A stretch of 40,822 bases of DNA from contig JAGOLH010000025.1 in assembly GCA_017994175.1 (NCBI GenBank), positions 1-40,822 of the forward strand, written 5' to 3'. Under the pieces are notes generated by a model. That model had not been told where the DNA came from. It saw nothing but the letters and a program-made list of their open reading frames with translations, and made no database searches. The stretch comes from Bacteroidales bacterium. Its GTDB lineage: Bacteria; Bacteroidota; Bacteroidia; Bacteroidales; ML635J-15. Below are positions 25,101 to 32,851 of this stretch, piece after piece. The position numbers and the translations under genes are program-made. Positions within the stretch are counted from its first letter, which is position 1. Each line of letters starts with the position of its first letter.

Positions 25101-25878
25101 CCCCTACCGGAGCTGCACCAAAATACCGTACGTCAGCATTGAAATGTTTTCGGACGGAATCAACACTTTCATCGAGGTAATCAACCAGCACCGCATTTTC
25201 GGCCGTTTTACTTACGGGGTTGCTCGCTGTAACAAAAAGTAAAATATTGGTACTGTCGTTCGAAAAAATATAATTATTATAAATAATATAATCGCTGCTG
25301 ATCTGAAATTCGTTAAGCCTCGACAACACCGGTGTTGCCAGATGAAGCGGGTCGGAAATGATTTGTTGCTTTAGCACCATCCCTGCAGGTGAAATAAGCA
25401 GTTTTTTATTGTTTGCAAGAATTTTACTGATGCTGTCGCGATTAATCAACCGATCGATGCGCTCATAATCGGACTCACTCAAATAATATGGAAGATTCTG
25501 GGTAATAAAACCGGCAACATCGAATATAAGTTGCTGATCGATCTTGTAAAAAACATCATGTACCAGATTTTTTCCATCAGTAACATACTTCAGGTGATTG
25601 GCGAAGTAGTCTGCAGCTTCTAACAGTGAGTCGCATTGATTTTTTTTCCCTTGTGAAGAAATTTTTACAATAATTCGTTCCGATACACCAATATTCTTGT
25701 AAAGAAAATTTATTTTCTCATTGTTTTTTTCTCCGGGCATAAATCCGGAAATATCCTCTTCGAGAGTCAACCGCGAAGCAAAATAACCAAACAGTAGCAA
25801 CAATAGCGCTGAGATAGTAAAAACCAACCATTTCCGTCTTGAAAAAAAATGATATATGGAAAGTACTATTCGGCTCAT
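22198..25878 (-). CDS. MMPL/RND exporter fused to LPLAT acyltransferase and a methyltransferase-like domain
   Basis: This 1226-residue protein starts with an inner-membrane MMPL exporter: TM1 at ~17-35, five helices at ~275-410 (GAGSVIFGIAINYSLHYLIH), TM7 at ~437-455, five more at ~665-790 (FGLGDDYTIFMMEGMMSEY), with periplasmic loops between. After an extra helix (~825-850) comes a lysophospholipid acyltransferase domain with NHQAHID (897-903; NHX4D) and FPEGTRS (~963). The last ~120 residues form a Rossmann-type segment (CIAECGFGTVSLMI, then VYATDNDRDKL) resembling motifs I and II of SAM methyltransferases. In aryl polyene clusters the MMPL protein (ApeM type) is the presumed exporter. Joining acyl transfer to export suggests the pigment is acylated or lipid-linked as it crosses the membrane. 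Confidence 0.88.
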   Translation of the reverse strand: MSRIVLSIYHFFSRRKWLVFTISALLLLLFGYFASRLTLEEDISGFMPGEKNNEKINFLYKNIGVSERIIVKISSQGKKNQCDSLLEAADYFANHLKYVTDGKNLVHDVFYKIDQQLIFDVAGFITQNLPYYLSESDYERIDRLINRDSISKILANNKKLLISPAGMVLKQQIISDPLHLATPVLSRLNEFQISSDYIIYNNYIFSNDSTNILLFVTASNPVSKTAENAVLVDYLDESVDSVRKHFNADVRYFGAAPVGVSNAKQIKNDSYLAILISVVLILGLLLWFFRSVKSIVLIAVPVLFGALMALAALYFLKGTISAIAIGAGSVIFGIAINYSLHYLIHAKYAHNQGEVLRDISSPMITGSITTVGAFLSLLFISADSMRDFGLFAAFSLAGTLLFVLIFLPHFLKNQPNLNVEKTGVIDRISGYRIDRNRWIITVVVLLTFVFFYFSFDVNFETEMNKINYMTPEQKESFEEMSAYTTLGEKSVYFVSDAATLDVALQQYESKKDVIDSLREAGTIQSISGIGQFLPSSQMQKAKIQKWNQFWESRSVTFKDIFVEEAVKQGFKKESFDGFLNALDSTYTVQPSAYFSIITENFLKDYLIVTGERAMVVSVINTGKDNTAEVSRKLSGSNCFVFDSGSVAQSLVDLLSDDFNRVLYICSFLVLLFLTISFGRLELSVIAFLPMLISWIWILGIMSVFGVGFNIVNIILATFIFGLGDDYTIFMMEGMMSEYASRRKLLSSYKTAVVLSAVTMFVGIGTLVFAKHPAMKSLGNVTIIGMISVVLISFIIPPIFYHAITYKNGKKRLIPVTFVNFFATVYSFCAFLLGTLVLTCIGFFLLGISRKTDKNKLRYHKAMQYVTDLVTRKIPFVKREIINEYNEDFSQPGVIICNHQAHIDLMYIMMLSPKIVILTNEWVWNSPFYGRMIRYADYYPVATGIENSIARLGQMVEKGYSIMVFPEGTRSEDCSILRFHRGAFYLAEKLNLDIIPVIVHGLGHALPKKEMLLRKGKATIKILQRIKPDDKMYGDNYSERARNIRKMYIEEYGNMVDAIETPSYFSNLVIHNYVYKGAFIERSARRLMRSYSNFEALITSLPDTGRVCIAECGFGTVSLMISLVKKNLQVYATDNDRDKLDIAGNCVSNPPNLHYSEPADEDIDYSEFDLIAGVEPSEQTIRKCLLANRDFIFLVAEMNSGARLFVDMGCVVSEGNKKGIWIVKNRK

Positions 25879-25954
25879 TTTGTAATTTTACGCACCATTT
25901 CTATTTTCAGATGGTAAAAATAATAAATATAGGGAAACAGACAGGGTACATACG

Positions 25955-26965
25955 TTAAAACCTGAAACCCATCCTGAAACTAAATACCAAAAATTGCTTA
26001 CGTATATTGTTCTGACCAAAAACATGATTATTTACATCGAGACTTACCATGGCACCTGTATAAAAATTTTTTGTATTCACACTCAAAGAGCTTTTAAAGT
26101 ACAGATCGAAAGGAAGCTTGACCTTAATTCCATGATTAAAACTTAACTGAAGGTTTGGTCCAGCTGCAATGGCGTTGGAGAAGTTTACCGGGCCTAATAC
26201 CAGTGAATATCCATAACCAAGGCAATTCGAAAAAGAGAGGAAAGTGGCTTTCCTGAAATCGTTCAATCCGGAATAATAAGGTGTATATATTGGAGGTATG
26301 ATAGGCAGGCTATCCGATTTAATATTACTTATTTCAGGGTTCAATGTATAGAAAAACGAACCGGCACTTTTCTCCTGAATCTCGGAGTAATCGAATGCAG
26401 CTTCCATTGAAAAATCGTGATCAAAAATAAGTTTGGCTCGTAAACCCACTTCAAAACTCGACAATCCGTTGTTCTGAGGGTAAATTGAATCGGTAGAGAA
26501 TTTGGGGAATAAAATGCTTTGATCGGAATAATAAAAGCCCTTGCATCTTGAGAAATAGGCTTCGAGCCATAAAAACCTTGTTTTTATACCCATTTCGAAA
26601 CTATTAAAGCGCGTAGGGCCATAACAAAAGTTATATTCATTGTCGGTGGTAATGTTAAATGAATATGATATTCTAAATATTTTGTACCTTGCCCCCACTG
26701 TAAGCGCTCCGCGTAAATTGGGGTAATACGAGAACAATCGATCCTGCCTGTCGTCGATCATAGCAAAATTCAAAAAATTAATTCTGTAATCAGCCGAAAA
26801 AGCAACATTCGCATCCACTCCTAAAATATAATCTTTGGGAAGAGGGAAAGCCGGTAAAGAATCGTTATCGGGGCTCCCCATACCGAAAAAACGACCCAGC
26901 ATAAAAATTGAAATCAGTATTAATTTCAAGTTGTTCGCACCGGCTATTCTTCTCGCAAGTTTCAT
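25955..26965 (-). CDS. Putative outer-membrane beta-barrel protein (DUF4421-like)
   Basis: This 336-residue protein has an N-terminal hydrophobic export segment (LKLILISIFMLGRFFGMG) and then alternating amphipathic strands rich in aromatic residues (GARYKIFRISYSFNITTD, MGIKTRFLWLEAYFSR, FDLYFKSSLSVNTKNFYTGAMVSLDV), ending in Phe (VFSFRMGFRF). Both are hallmarks of an outer-membrane barrel. The wording recalls the DUF4421 family of Bacteroidota, but that assignment is tentative. It lies between the glycosyltransferase (13 bp) and the MMPL exporter (76 bp), so it may be the outer-membrane receiver of the pigment (inference). Confidence 0.7.
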   Translation of the reverse strand: MKLARRIAGANNLKLILISIFMLGRFFGMGSPDNDSLPAFPLPKDYILGVDANVAFSADYRINFLNFAMIDDRQDRLFSYYPNLRGALTVGARYKIFRISYSFNITTDNEYNFCYGPTRFNSFEMGIKTRFLWLEAYFSRCKGFYYSDQSILFPKFSTDSIYPQNNGLSSFEVGLRAKLIFDHDFSMEAAFDYSEIQEKSAGSFFYTLNPEISNIKSDSLPIIPPIYTPYYSGLNDFRKATFLSFSNCLGYGYSLVLGPVNFSNAIAAGPNLQLSFNHGIKVKLPFDLYFKSSLSVNTKNFYTGAMVSLDVNNHVFGQNNIRKQFLVFSFRMGFRF

Positions 26966-26978
26966 TTATAAACATACT

Positions 26979-27746
26979 TTATTTAAACAAACGCCTTAGC
27001 AACATCGACGGATAACCATAAACAATTGCAAGAAATACCAAAACTGTATTTAACACACTTATACGGAAAAAATCATGAAAAGGCCTAAAATGAGACACTT
27101 TTTCTGATGTAGGAGCATAATACACACTTATCGGTATCGGAATAAGTTTTATTCCACGCCACGCCGAAAACACAAGTATTTCGAGCTCCGTTTCGTATCT
27201 GCGTGTAAAAATACGCATGTTACCCATTTTATTCAGCGGATAAAGCCGAAAGCCTGATTGTGTGTCGGGTAGTTTAATGAAAGTTTGCAATGTAAACCAG
27301 AAATTCGAAAAGCGGTTGGCGAATGTGCTTTTACCCGCCATATTCTCCTGATTTAGATTTCGGCTGCCAACAATAAGTGAATCGGGGTATCTCTCAGCTG
27401 CTTCAAAAAATAATGGAAGGTCACTTGCACTGTGTTGCCCGTCGGAATCAATTGTTATGACGTTTGTATACGACTTTTCGGTTGCGTAAAGAAATGCTGT
27501 TTTCAGGGCAAAGCCCTTCCCTTTATTTGGCAAATAACTAATAACCTGCAACTTTTGTGAATATTCTGCAAGAATATCGGAGGTGTTATCGGTTGAACCG
27601 TCGTTTACAACAATCACATCGCTTGTGTATTGCAACACCGATTCAATTACCTTACTCAACGTAACGGCATTGTTATAAGTGGGAATTACAACTGCTGTTT
27701 TACGATTTTTAAATCTTGAATTTATATTATCTGAATTCTGTTTCAT
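26979..27746 (-). CDS. Family 2 glycosyltransferase
   Basis: The start at 27746 (TAATG overlap with the upstream stop) is preferred over the ATG at 27758, giving 255 residues. VVIPTYNNAVTLSKVIESVL and VIVVNDGSTDNTSDIL form the nucleotide-binding half, TIDSDGQHSASDL carries the DxD-type metal motif, and SGFRLYPL follows. The C-terminus has a hydrophobic stretch (ISVLNTVLVFLAIVYGYP). The sequence is closest in style to dolichyl/polyprenyl-phosphate sugar transferases. Aryl polyene clusters usually carry a GT2 gene, sometimes fused to an acyltransferase; here it stands alone. Confidence 0.87.
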   Translation of the reverse strand: MKQNSDNINSRFKNRKTAVVIPTYNNAVTLSKVIESVLQYTSDVIVVNDGSTDNTSDILAEYSQKLQVISYLPNKGKGFALKTAFLYATEKSYTNVITIDSDGQHSASDLPLFFEAAERYPDSLIVGSRNLNQENMAGKSTFANRFSNFWFTLQTFIKLPDTQSGFRLYPLNKMGNMRIFTRRYETELEILVFSAWRGIKLIPIPISVYYAPTSEKVSHFRPFHDFFRISVLNTVLVFLAIVYGYPSMLLRRLFK

Positions 27747-28135
27747 TATAATGGGCACAATATCATACTGATTTTACTGAATACCATCGAATCGTTTTCA
27801 ACGGTACATGTGGCCCGAATATTACCATCGGTATCATTTTGAAGGGTGCAGGCAAATCGAACAACTCCCGAAGTTACCGGGTTGATAATATTCATGAATT
27901 TAATATTCTTCAGGACAGCAATTTTAAAGGGATTCCTGTAATGTTCAGCAATAAGCTCCCTTGCTACCTGAACAATACAAACTCCGGGTGTTATGGGGTT
28001 TTCCGGAAAATGACAAGAGTAAATCCAGTGCGAAGCGTTGAACCTTATATTTGCATTAAAAGTACTATCATCAACTGTTTTGCTATCGACATAATAAAAA
28101 TCATCTTTCAAATAATTGTCCAAAACTTTATTCAT
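27746..28135 (-). CDS. Hotdog dehydratase subunit bearing the catalytic His (ApeI-like)
   Basis: This 129-residue FabZ/FabA-type hotdog protein has HFPENPITPGVCIVQVARE (~43-61), which keeps the His and PxxPG turn of 3-hydroxyacyl-ACP dehydratases but has Gln where FabZ has the catalytic Glu. The partner at 34434-34847 shows the opposite pattern. Aryl polyene systems are known to use a two-subunit dehydratase. It should remove water from the 3-hydroxyacyl-ACP made by the ketoreductase to form each double bond. It overlaps the DUF3261-like gene by 8 bp and the GT2 gene by one base. Confidence 0.82.
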   Translation of the reverse strand: MNKVLDNYLKDDFYYVDSKTVDDSTFNANIRFNASHWIYSCHFPENPITPGVCIVQVARELIAEHYRNPFKIAVLKNIKFMNIINPVTSGVVRFACTLQNDTDGNIRATCTVENDSMVFSKISMILCPL

Positions 28136-28724
28136 CTCTTTTTAATATTTTAAAATTGTAGGTAATATTTTTGACGCTGTTTTTCATAATATAGCTTGAG
28201 TCTGATTCAATCTCTATAATTGCAGTCGGTTTTTTCTTTTCGAAACGTAGCAATTTAAACAATTTTTCGTGCTGAAAAAAGTATCGGTAAATGGTTTTTT
28301 GGTTACTTACATGGTAATCAAATTCGGCAATGTTAGTTTCGGGAGCAGAAACAACCGAAAAAATAAATGCAAAATCTTTTTCAATTGTTTTCCGTATATA
28401 CCATTTGTCGATGAGCTCCATAACATTAGTTAATTTACACTTACCCTGTATAGCTTCGAATTCGAAAGCTTTAATCCCAAATTCATTTAAAAAGACAGCT
28501 TTTACAGTATCATTTGTGGTTTTTGCGATGATTATACCTGAAATAAAAACATCGTTCCATTGAATAAAAGTCTTCACCGTCAGTACTTCACCACTACTGA
28601 ACGGGAATACCGATAAATATTGCAGATTGGTCGAATCGCCTGCATCATTATTGTATGGAACATACGTGAAGCAAACAGTATTAATTGAGGCTAAACAAAG
28701 TATCAGCAATGCTTTTATTAACAT
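28128..28724 (-). CDS. Exported DUF3261-like (ApeN-type) protein
   Basis: This 198-residue protein has an N-terminal signal (MLIKALLILCLASINTVCF); two cysteines are near its end but neither has a good lipobox. The body is beta-rich (FISGIIIAKTTNDTVKAVFLNEFGIKAFEFEAIQG, YRYFFQHEKLFKLLRFEKKK) and resembles the DUF3261 proteins found in aryl polyene clusters between the LolA-like and MMPL genes. Function is unknown, presumably delivery of the pigment to the outer membrane. Its start codon lies 44 bp inside the end of the LolA-like gene, the longest overlap in the cluster. Confidence 0.62.
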   Translation of the reverse strand: MLIKALLILCLASINTVCFTYVPYNNDAGDSTNLQYLSVFPFSSGEVLTVKTFIQWNDVFISGIIIAKTTNDTVKAVFLNEFGIKAFEFEAIQGKCKLTNVMELIDKWYIRKTIEKDFAFIFSVVSAPETNIAEFDYHVSNQKTIYRYFFQHEKLFKLLRFEKKKPTAIIEIESDSSYIMKNSVKNITYNFKILKRDE

Positions 28725-29331
28725 TCTTTTCTGTGAAGGTTATTATTGTTACATCTCCGCCCTTTTCGACCAATTCAATCGATTGCACAAGCCAGTCGGT
28801 TGAGGATACCGTTAAATTGATTGCAGAAATTAAATTCTTTAATTCGCTGTTTTGAGGAATAAGCTTTATTGCAACTTTATTTGAACCCATATAGTATTGG
28901 GTGCTGAATTTTTTGTTGTCAAGCAATAAACTACCACGCACTCCTCCAATCATAATCTCACTTATCTCCCTGAATATTTTGTTCGAATTGGTGTCGAAAC
29001 TGGTTGTGCGTCCATCGTTTTTAATGTATACTTTACCTTCGTTTAAAATAAAAATATAACTATACGGTTTTTCGTACTGCCAACGAAGTTTATTTTCTTT
29101 TTTAAAATACATTATTCCCTCGGAGACAACGGTTTCTGATAATACCGATATCGTTTTTTTCTGACTAAACTTGCACTCCATAGTATTGGTGCTTGCTGCA
29201 GCCGATTGCATTCGGCTGGTAATTTCTTTTTTCTGTGCTTCGGTTGCAGGGGGTAAGCTCTGTGAAAAAGCCTTTTGGTTCAAAACGAACACAAAAACAA
29301 CAATAATTCCCGATAAATAAATTGGTTTCAT
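28681..29331 (-). CDS. LolA-like outer-membrane lipoprotein carrier
   Basis: This 216-residue periplasmic protein has a signal peptide (MKPIYLSGIIVVFVFVLNQKAFSQ). The LolA fold is shown by MECKFSQKKTISVLSETVVSEGIMYFKKENKLRWQY-type strands (~51-85), FILNEGKVYIKN and the tail VTIITFTEKNVNKSIADTLF. LolA proteins carry lipids in a hydrophobic half-barrel. A cluster-borne copy (ApeL type) probably ferries the lipid-linked pigment rather than ordinary lipoproteins. It starts 16 bp after the SMR-type gene and overlaps the next gene by 44 bp. Confidence 0.86.
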   Translation of the reverse strand: MKPIYLSGIIVVFVFVLNQKAFSQSLPPATEAQKKEITSRMQSAAASTNTMECKFSQKKTISVLSETVVSEGIMYFKKENKLRWQYEKPYSYIFILNEGKVYIKNDGRTTSFDTNSNKIFREISEIMIGGVRGSLLLDNKKFSTQYYMGSNKVAIKLIPQNSELKNLISAINLTVSSTDWLVQSIELVEKGGDVTIITFTEKNVNKSIADTLFSLN

Positions 29332-29347
29332 AAAAATTGAATACTAC

Positions 29348-29701
29348 CTATTTAGTGACAAAAATCACTCCAATAATTATAAGAGCAATACCAATCCATC
29401 TTGTAATAGGGACAGCTTCATGAAAAATAACTACGGCTGCAACGATTGCAAAAACATAGCTGATACTAATTAATGGGTATGCCTGGCTAAATTCGTAATG
29501 TTTAAAAATATACATCCAGATGATTGTGGCAATCATAATTGACAAGCCGGAACAAATCATCTGCCATGTTGTAACAATTTCTTTAATATACGACCAGGTA
29601 AAACTCATGTTTCCTGACCTCGCCACTGCCAGTTTTAGAAATATTTGAGAAATAACCAAAAAAAGCGATTGCACCGAAGCGTAAAATATTAGTTTGCCCA
29701 T
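29348..29701 (-). CDS. SMR/EamA-type four-helix transporter
   Basis: This 117-residue protein has four predicted membrane helices (FYASVQSLFLVISQIFLKLA, MICSGLSIMIATIIWMYIF, AYPLISISYVFAIVAAVVIF, WIGIALIIIGVIFV). The pattern FEFSQAYPLISISYVF matches the SMR/ArnE-type family that exports drugs or flips undecaprenyl-phosphate sugars. No strict EmrE-type Glu is visible in helix 1, which favours a flippase-like member. It overlaps the KS-like gene by 13 bp. A role flipping a sugar-lipid used by the GT2 enzyme, or a polyene intermediate, is inference. Confidence 0.8.
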   Translation of the reverse strand: MGKLIFYASVQSLFLVISQIFLKLAVARSGNMSFTWSYIKEIVTTWQMICSGLSIMIATIIWMYIFKHYEFSQAYPLISISYVFAIVAAVVIFHEAVPITRWIGIALIIIGVIFVTK

Positions 29702-30759
29702 GTTGTCAATAGAATAAGTGAATGATCTTTGTTTTTAAAATGATTATAAAATAATACCCTGCGTACTTTTTCTACAGGTCGTCCTTTGAGGGTCATTGAA
29801 GCAGGAACTTTACCCGATTTCACACACAAGGCTGCTGCCAGTATTCCAAAAGCAGATGAAGTAAAATATTCTCCGCATATATTTCGGTAGAATGCTATTT
29901 TATCTTCCCCGAAAAAGCTGAAGAGACCTTTATAGACCTTGTCGTTTTCAATATCACCATTCATTCCGGTAAGAAAAACATCAATATCATTGGGAGTACA
30001 GTTGTTTTCAGTTAGGAATACTGATATATCGTTGCTATCGAAACCCTGAGGTTTATAATCAAGCTTCATAGCTTCGATTCTGGCATAGGTGGTTGATGCA
30101 GGTGCCTCTGAAATTATCATACTAACACTACCCTCTGCTGCAAACGACCCTGGTGTGGAGCAGTCGCCAATTATTTTCAAAGTATCGGGAACTTCTTGTT
30201 TCCAATATCCGATTCTTTTCAGCAGGGTAAAATAATTGGGCGTCATCTCATCGTTACCGGTTACCATAACATTACCGACCCGTGTTGCGTTGAGTTGAAG
30301 TAAGGCATCCATCAAAGCGTTTTCAAACGATACACCCCTGTGAATATATGTATTGTTGTAACCTTTGCAGCCCATACTGAGAGCTATTTGTGAGCTAATG
30401 GTGTTATGAGTTGACTGGATAAAAAATGCAGGCTGAAGAAACTTCTCTTCATTGCGAATCATCGAGTCTAGGAACTTTTCTGTTTCCTCTACACATCCCA
30501 AACCGGTACCTGTAATAATTGCATCGGGAATTTCGATACTTGCTTCGGCAACCGCTTTACGTGCTGTAATAATTGCTCTTTTTATAATCCGGCTCATACG
30601 ACGGGCAGCAAGAGGGTCGAAATAATCTCGGAATGAAGGGTCAATACATCTTGCATACGGCTCATGATAAGTAGCCGGTGATTCGAGCATCGCAATGCTG
30701 AATTCAGGCTGTATCGATATTACAGATGCCCCGTTGATATATGCGTTTTTAACCTTCAT
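29689..30759 (-). CDS. Ketosynthase-like protein lacking the catalytic triad
   Basis: This 356-residue protein has thiolase-fold sequence (IQSTHNTISSQIALSMG at ~115-130; FAAEGSVSMIIS), but the Cys position holds Gly (RGVSFENA, ~141-148). The two catalytic His positions also fail: TGMNGDIEND replaces AHGTGTPxxD and CGEYFTSS replaces GHTxxAAG. It is shorter than the ~400 residues of an active KS. Such proteins act as chain-length factors in type II PKS pairs. It overlaps the active KS upstream by 4 bp (30756-30759), the usual arrangement for a KS/CLF heterodimer. Confidence 0.82.
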   Translation of the reverse strand: MKVKNAYINGASVISIQPEFSIAMLESPATYHEPYARCIDPSFRDYFDPLAARRMSRIIKRAIITARKAVAEASIEIPDAIITGTGLGCVEETEKFLDSMIRNEEKFLQPAFFIQSTHNTISSQIALSMGCKGYNNTYIHRGVSFENALMDALLQLNATRVGNVMVTGNDEMTPNYFTLLKRIGYWKQEVPDTLKIIGDCSTPGSFAAEGSVSMIISEAPASTTYARIEAMKLDYKPQGFDSNDISVFLTENNCTPNDIDVFLTGMNGDIENDKVYKGLFSFFGEDKIAFYRNICGEYFTSSAFGILAAALCVKSGKVPASMTLKGRPVEKVRRVLFYNHFKNKDHSLILLTTWAN

Positions 30760-31958
30760 TTGCCTTTGTATTTCGAAAAAATCAAACTTGAATTATTCCC
30801 GCCAAAACCAAACGAATTCGAAAGCACATGATGCAACTCTTTATTCAGGATAACCTGTTTAACCGGTTCAAATGGCAAGCTTAGCATCTTCTGCGAAAAA
30901 TTAAAATTTGCAGGGACAAAATCGTTTTGTAAAGCCAGAATCGAAACAACAGCTTCAACTCCGCCTGCGGCACTTGTAGTATGACCCGTGAGCGATTTTG
31001 TAGAACTGATATAAGGCGGTTTATCACCAAATATTCTTACAATCGCATTGCCTTCCGATTCATCGTTATTGGGGGTTCCTGTGCCGTGAGCATTGATATA
31101 GTCGATGTCTGCCGGCAACAACCCTGCGTTGGTCAGTGCTTTCAGCATTGCCATAACAGCACCATCGCCATTGGGTGACGATGCGGTTTGATGAAAAGCA
31201 TCACAGGCATTCCCATATCCTGACAGAATAGCCAAAGGTTGAACATTGCGTTTTTTGCTTTGCTGTTCAAATTCAACCACCAGATAAGCAGCACCTTCGC
31301 CTAAATTCAGTCCGGCACGGGTTTCGTCAAACGGACGGCAGATCTGTTTATCGAGAATCAACAAAGAATTAAAACCATTCAGATGAAATTTTGTAATGCA
31401 TTCTGTGCCCCCAACAACAGCAACATCCACTACACCGGCTTTCAACAGGTCAGCACCGAGCGCAATTGCATTTGCTGCCGATGAGCATGCTGTCGAAGGC
31501 GTTGAAACAAAACAAAAACCGCCAAAGTAATCAGCTATTTTTTCGGTACATGCACCACAATCGTGGGCTTCAATATATTCATTATATAAATCGGTATTCA
31601 GAAAATCGAAATAGTATATTTCGCTTTTCTCCATCCCTCCCACAGTTGTTCCATTAATAAATGCAGCCCTGATATTTTTAACATCCTCCAGCTTTGCCTG
31701 TTGCAGAGCTTCGCGCACAGCAAGCATCGATAGCAATGTCGTACGAGTATACACCGAATCCGGTTCTAGGCACAACATTTTTTTCATTTCCTCATCCGTA
31801 AACGACACTTCGGCGCACGGCAATTCATGGATACTTTTAATATGTTTCAGGCTGCTTATGGCAGAACGGTTTTCAAGCAGAGAACACAAGGTTTCCTGCT
31901 GATTGTTTCCGATACCGGAAACAATTCCCATTCCGCTCACAACAATGGTTTCAGGCAT
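30756..31958 (-). CDS. Beta-ketoacyl-ACP synthase, FabF-like, catalytically intact
   Basis: This 400-residue protein has all triad residues: Cys158 in STACSSAAN, His291 in NAHGTGTPNND and His326 in LTGHTTSAAGG. GLNLGEGAAYLVVE and SNSFGFGGNNSS complete the fold. It extends the growing chain with malonyl-ACP. It overlaps the triad-less KS-like gene by 4 bp and follows the ACP by 1 bp, so KS, CLF-like protein and ACP are probably made together as the elongating core (ApeO/ApeC type). Confidence 0.9.
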   Translation of the reverse strand: MPETIVVSGMGIVSGIGNNQQETLCSLLENRSAISSLKHIKSIHELPCAEVSFTDEEMKKMLCLEPDSVYTRTTLLSMLAVREALQQAKLEDVKNIRAAFINGTTVGGMEKSEIYYFDFLNTDLYNEYIEAHDCGACTEKIADYFGGFCFVSTPSTACSSAANAIALGADLLKAGVVDVAVVGGTECITKFHLNGFNSLLILDKQICRPFDETRAGLNLGEGAAYLVVEFEQQSKKRNVQPLAILSGYGNACDAFHQTASSPNGDGAVMAMLKALTNAGLLPADIDYINAHGTGTPNNDESEGNAIVRIFGDKPPYISSTKSLTGHTTSAAGGVEAVVSILALQNDFVPANFNFSQKMLSLPFEPVKQVILNKELHHVLSNSFGFGGNNSSLIFSKYKGK

Positions 31959-31959
31959 A

Positions 31960-32217
31960 TCAGATTTTTCGGTTTTTTTGAATATAATCAGCCATGCTGC
32001 TTATCGATTTAAAAATCTCGCGACCTTCGTTAGCATCCTGAAGCTTAATACCATAGTTTTTTTCGAGCAACACTATCAGTTCCAGTGCATCAATAGAGTC
32101 AAGTCCAAGCCCTTCACCAAACAGAGGAGCATTTTCGTCGATATCATCAGGGGTAATCTCTTCAAGATTTAAAACCTCGATAATTTCCTTTTTCAGTTGT
32201 AATACCAGTTCGTCCAT
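31960..32217 (-). CDS. Acyl carrier protein
   Basis: This 85-residue acidic helical protein has the phosphopantetheine site LGLDSIDALEL (Ser ~41). Length and pattern are standard for ACPs of type II systems. It sits between the half-KS gene (10-bp gap) and the FabF-like gene (1-bp gap). With the second ACP at 36833-37102 the cluster has two carriers, as in aryl polyene systems, where one is thought to take the starter and the other the extending chain. Which does which cannot be told from sequence. Confidence 0.93.
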   Translation of the reverse strand: MDELVLQLKKEIIEVLNLEEITPDDIDENAPLFGEGLGLDSIDALELIVLLEKNYGIKLQDANEGREIFKSISSMADYIQKNRKI

Positions 32218-32227
32218 ATAAATATAC

Positions 32228-32851
32228 TTATTTAATTAAACTTTTTATTGTTTCAATATCAAAAACCAAGCCTTCATACATCTTGTTGTTTGTTTTTTCC
32301 ACCAACAGTGCCAACACTTCTCCGTTGTTTCCGTACTGATCAGCAAAGAGCACAATCGCTTTTTGTATATCTGAAGTCAAACAACTTTGACAAATATAAT
32401 CGAAAACATTTTCATTCAAATAGTTTTCGGAAACAAAGCAGGTGTTTTCCGAAAATAGTTTAAAGCGAATAGCAAGCTCTCCTAAAAGTATGTTAGGCAA
32501 TGTGTACACAAAAAGCGACGGACTCGGAATATTGCCTTCGGCAAGTGTTAGCTGATAGTTGCAATCCGTTTCAAGCGAAGATGATTTGCAAATTAAAAAT
32601 ACTGGTGTATTTGAACCATCAAGCGCAGCCTCCTCATTTTTTTTGTTGAATAATGCTTCCACCGATAAAAAGCCTGTCTTCGACAGATTGTCCATTTTAA
32701 AAAATTTCGGGTATTGAACCTGCAGATGGCGATATATTGCAGTGAGAACTGATGTGTAACTTTCACTTTCAGGAGAAGCGAACACATCGTTCCCGTTAAT
32801 AATCAGCGTGTAATTCGAAATACGGGTGTAGCTTTGAATCGTAAGAATCAT
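32228..32851 (-). CDS. Truncated ketosynthase-fold protein (N-terminal half only)
   Basis: This 207-residue protein has SPSLFVYTLPNILLGELAIRF (shortened here from ~112), which matches the helix-strand of ketosynthases that reads NPxxxxxxxPNxxxGxxSIRxG. The segment FSENTCFVSENYLNEN then aligns to the region before and after the KS active-site Cys, which is missing (no CSS). The C-terminal half with both His motifs is absent. It overlaps the KS gene upstream by 4 bp and is intact as an ORF, so it appears to be a retained small protein rather than decay. Function is unknown; a docking or scaffold partner for a KS is possible. Confidence 0.65.
   Translation of the reverse strand: MILTIQSYTRISNYTLIINGNDVFASPESESYTSVLTAIYRHLQVQYPKFFKMDNLSKTGFLSVEALFNKKNEEAALDGSNTPVFLICKSSSLETDCNYQLTLAEGNIPSPSLFVYTLPNILLGELAIRFKLFSENTCFVSENYLNENVFDYICQSCLTSDIQKAIVLFADQYGNNGEVLALLVEKTNNKMYEGLVFDIETIKSLIK

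Noticed and set aside
32228..32851. Half-KS as a frameshift product of a neighbouring KS
   Set aside because: Both flanking genes are complete and in tight overlap, and no continuing KS C-terminal half is found in another frame.
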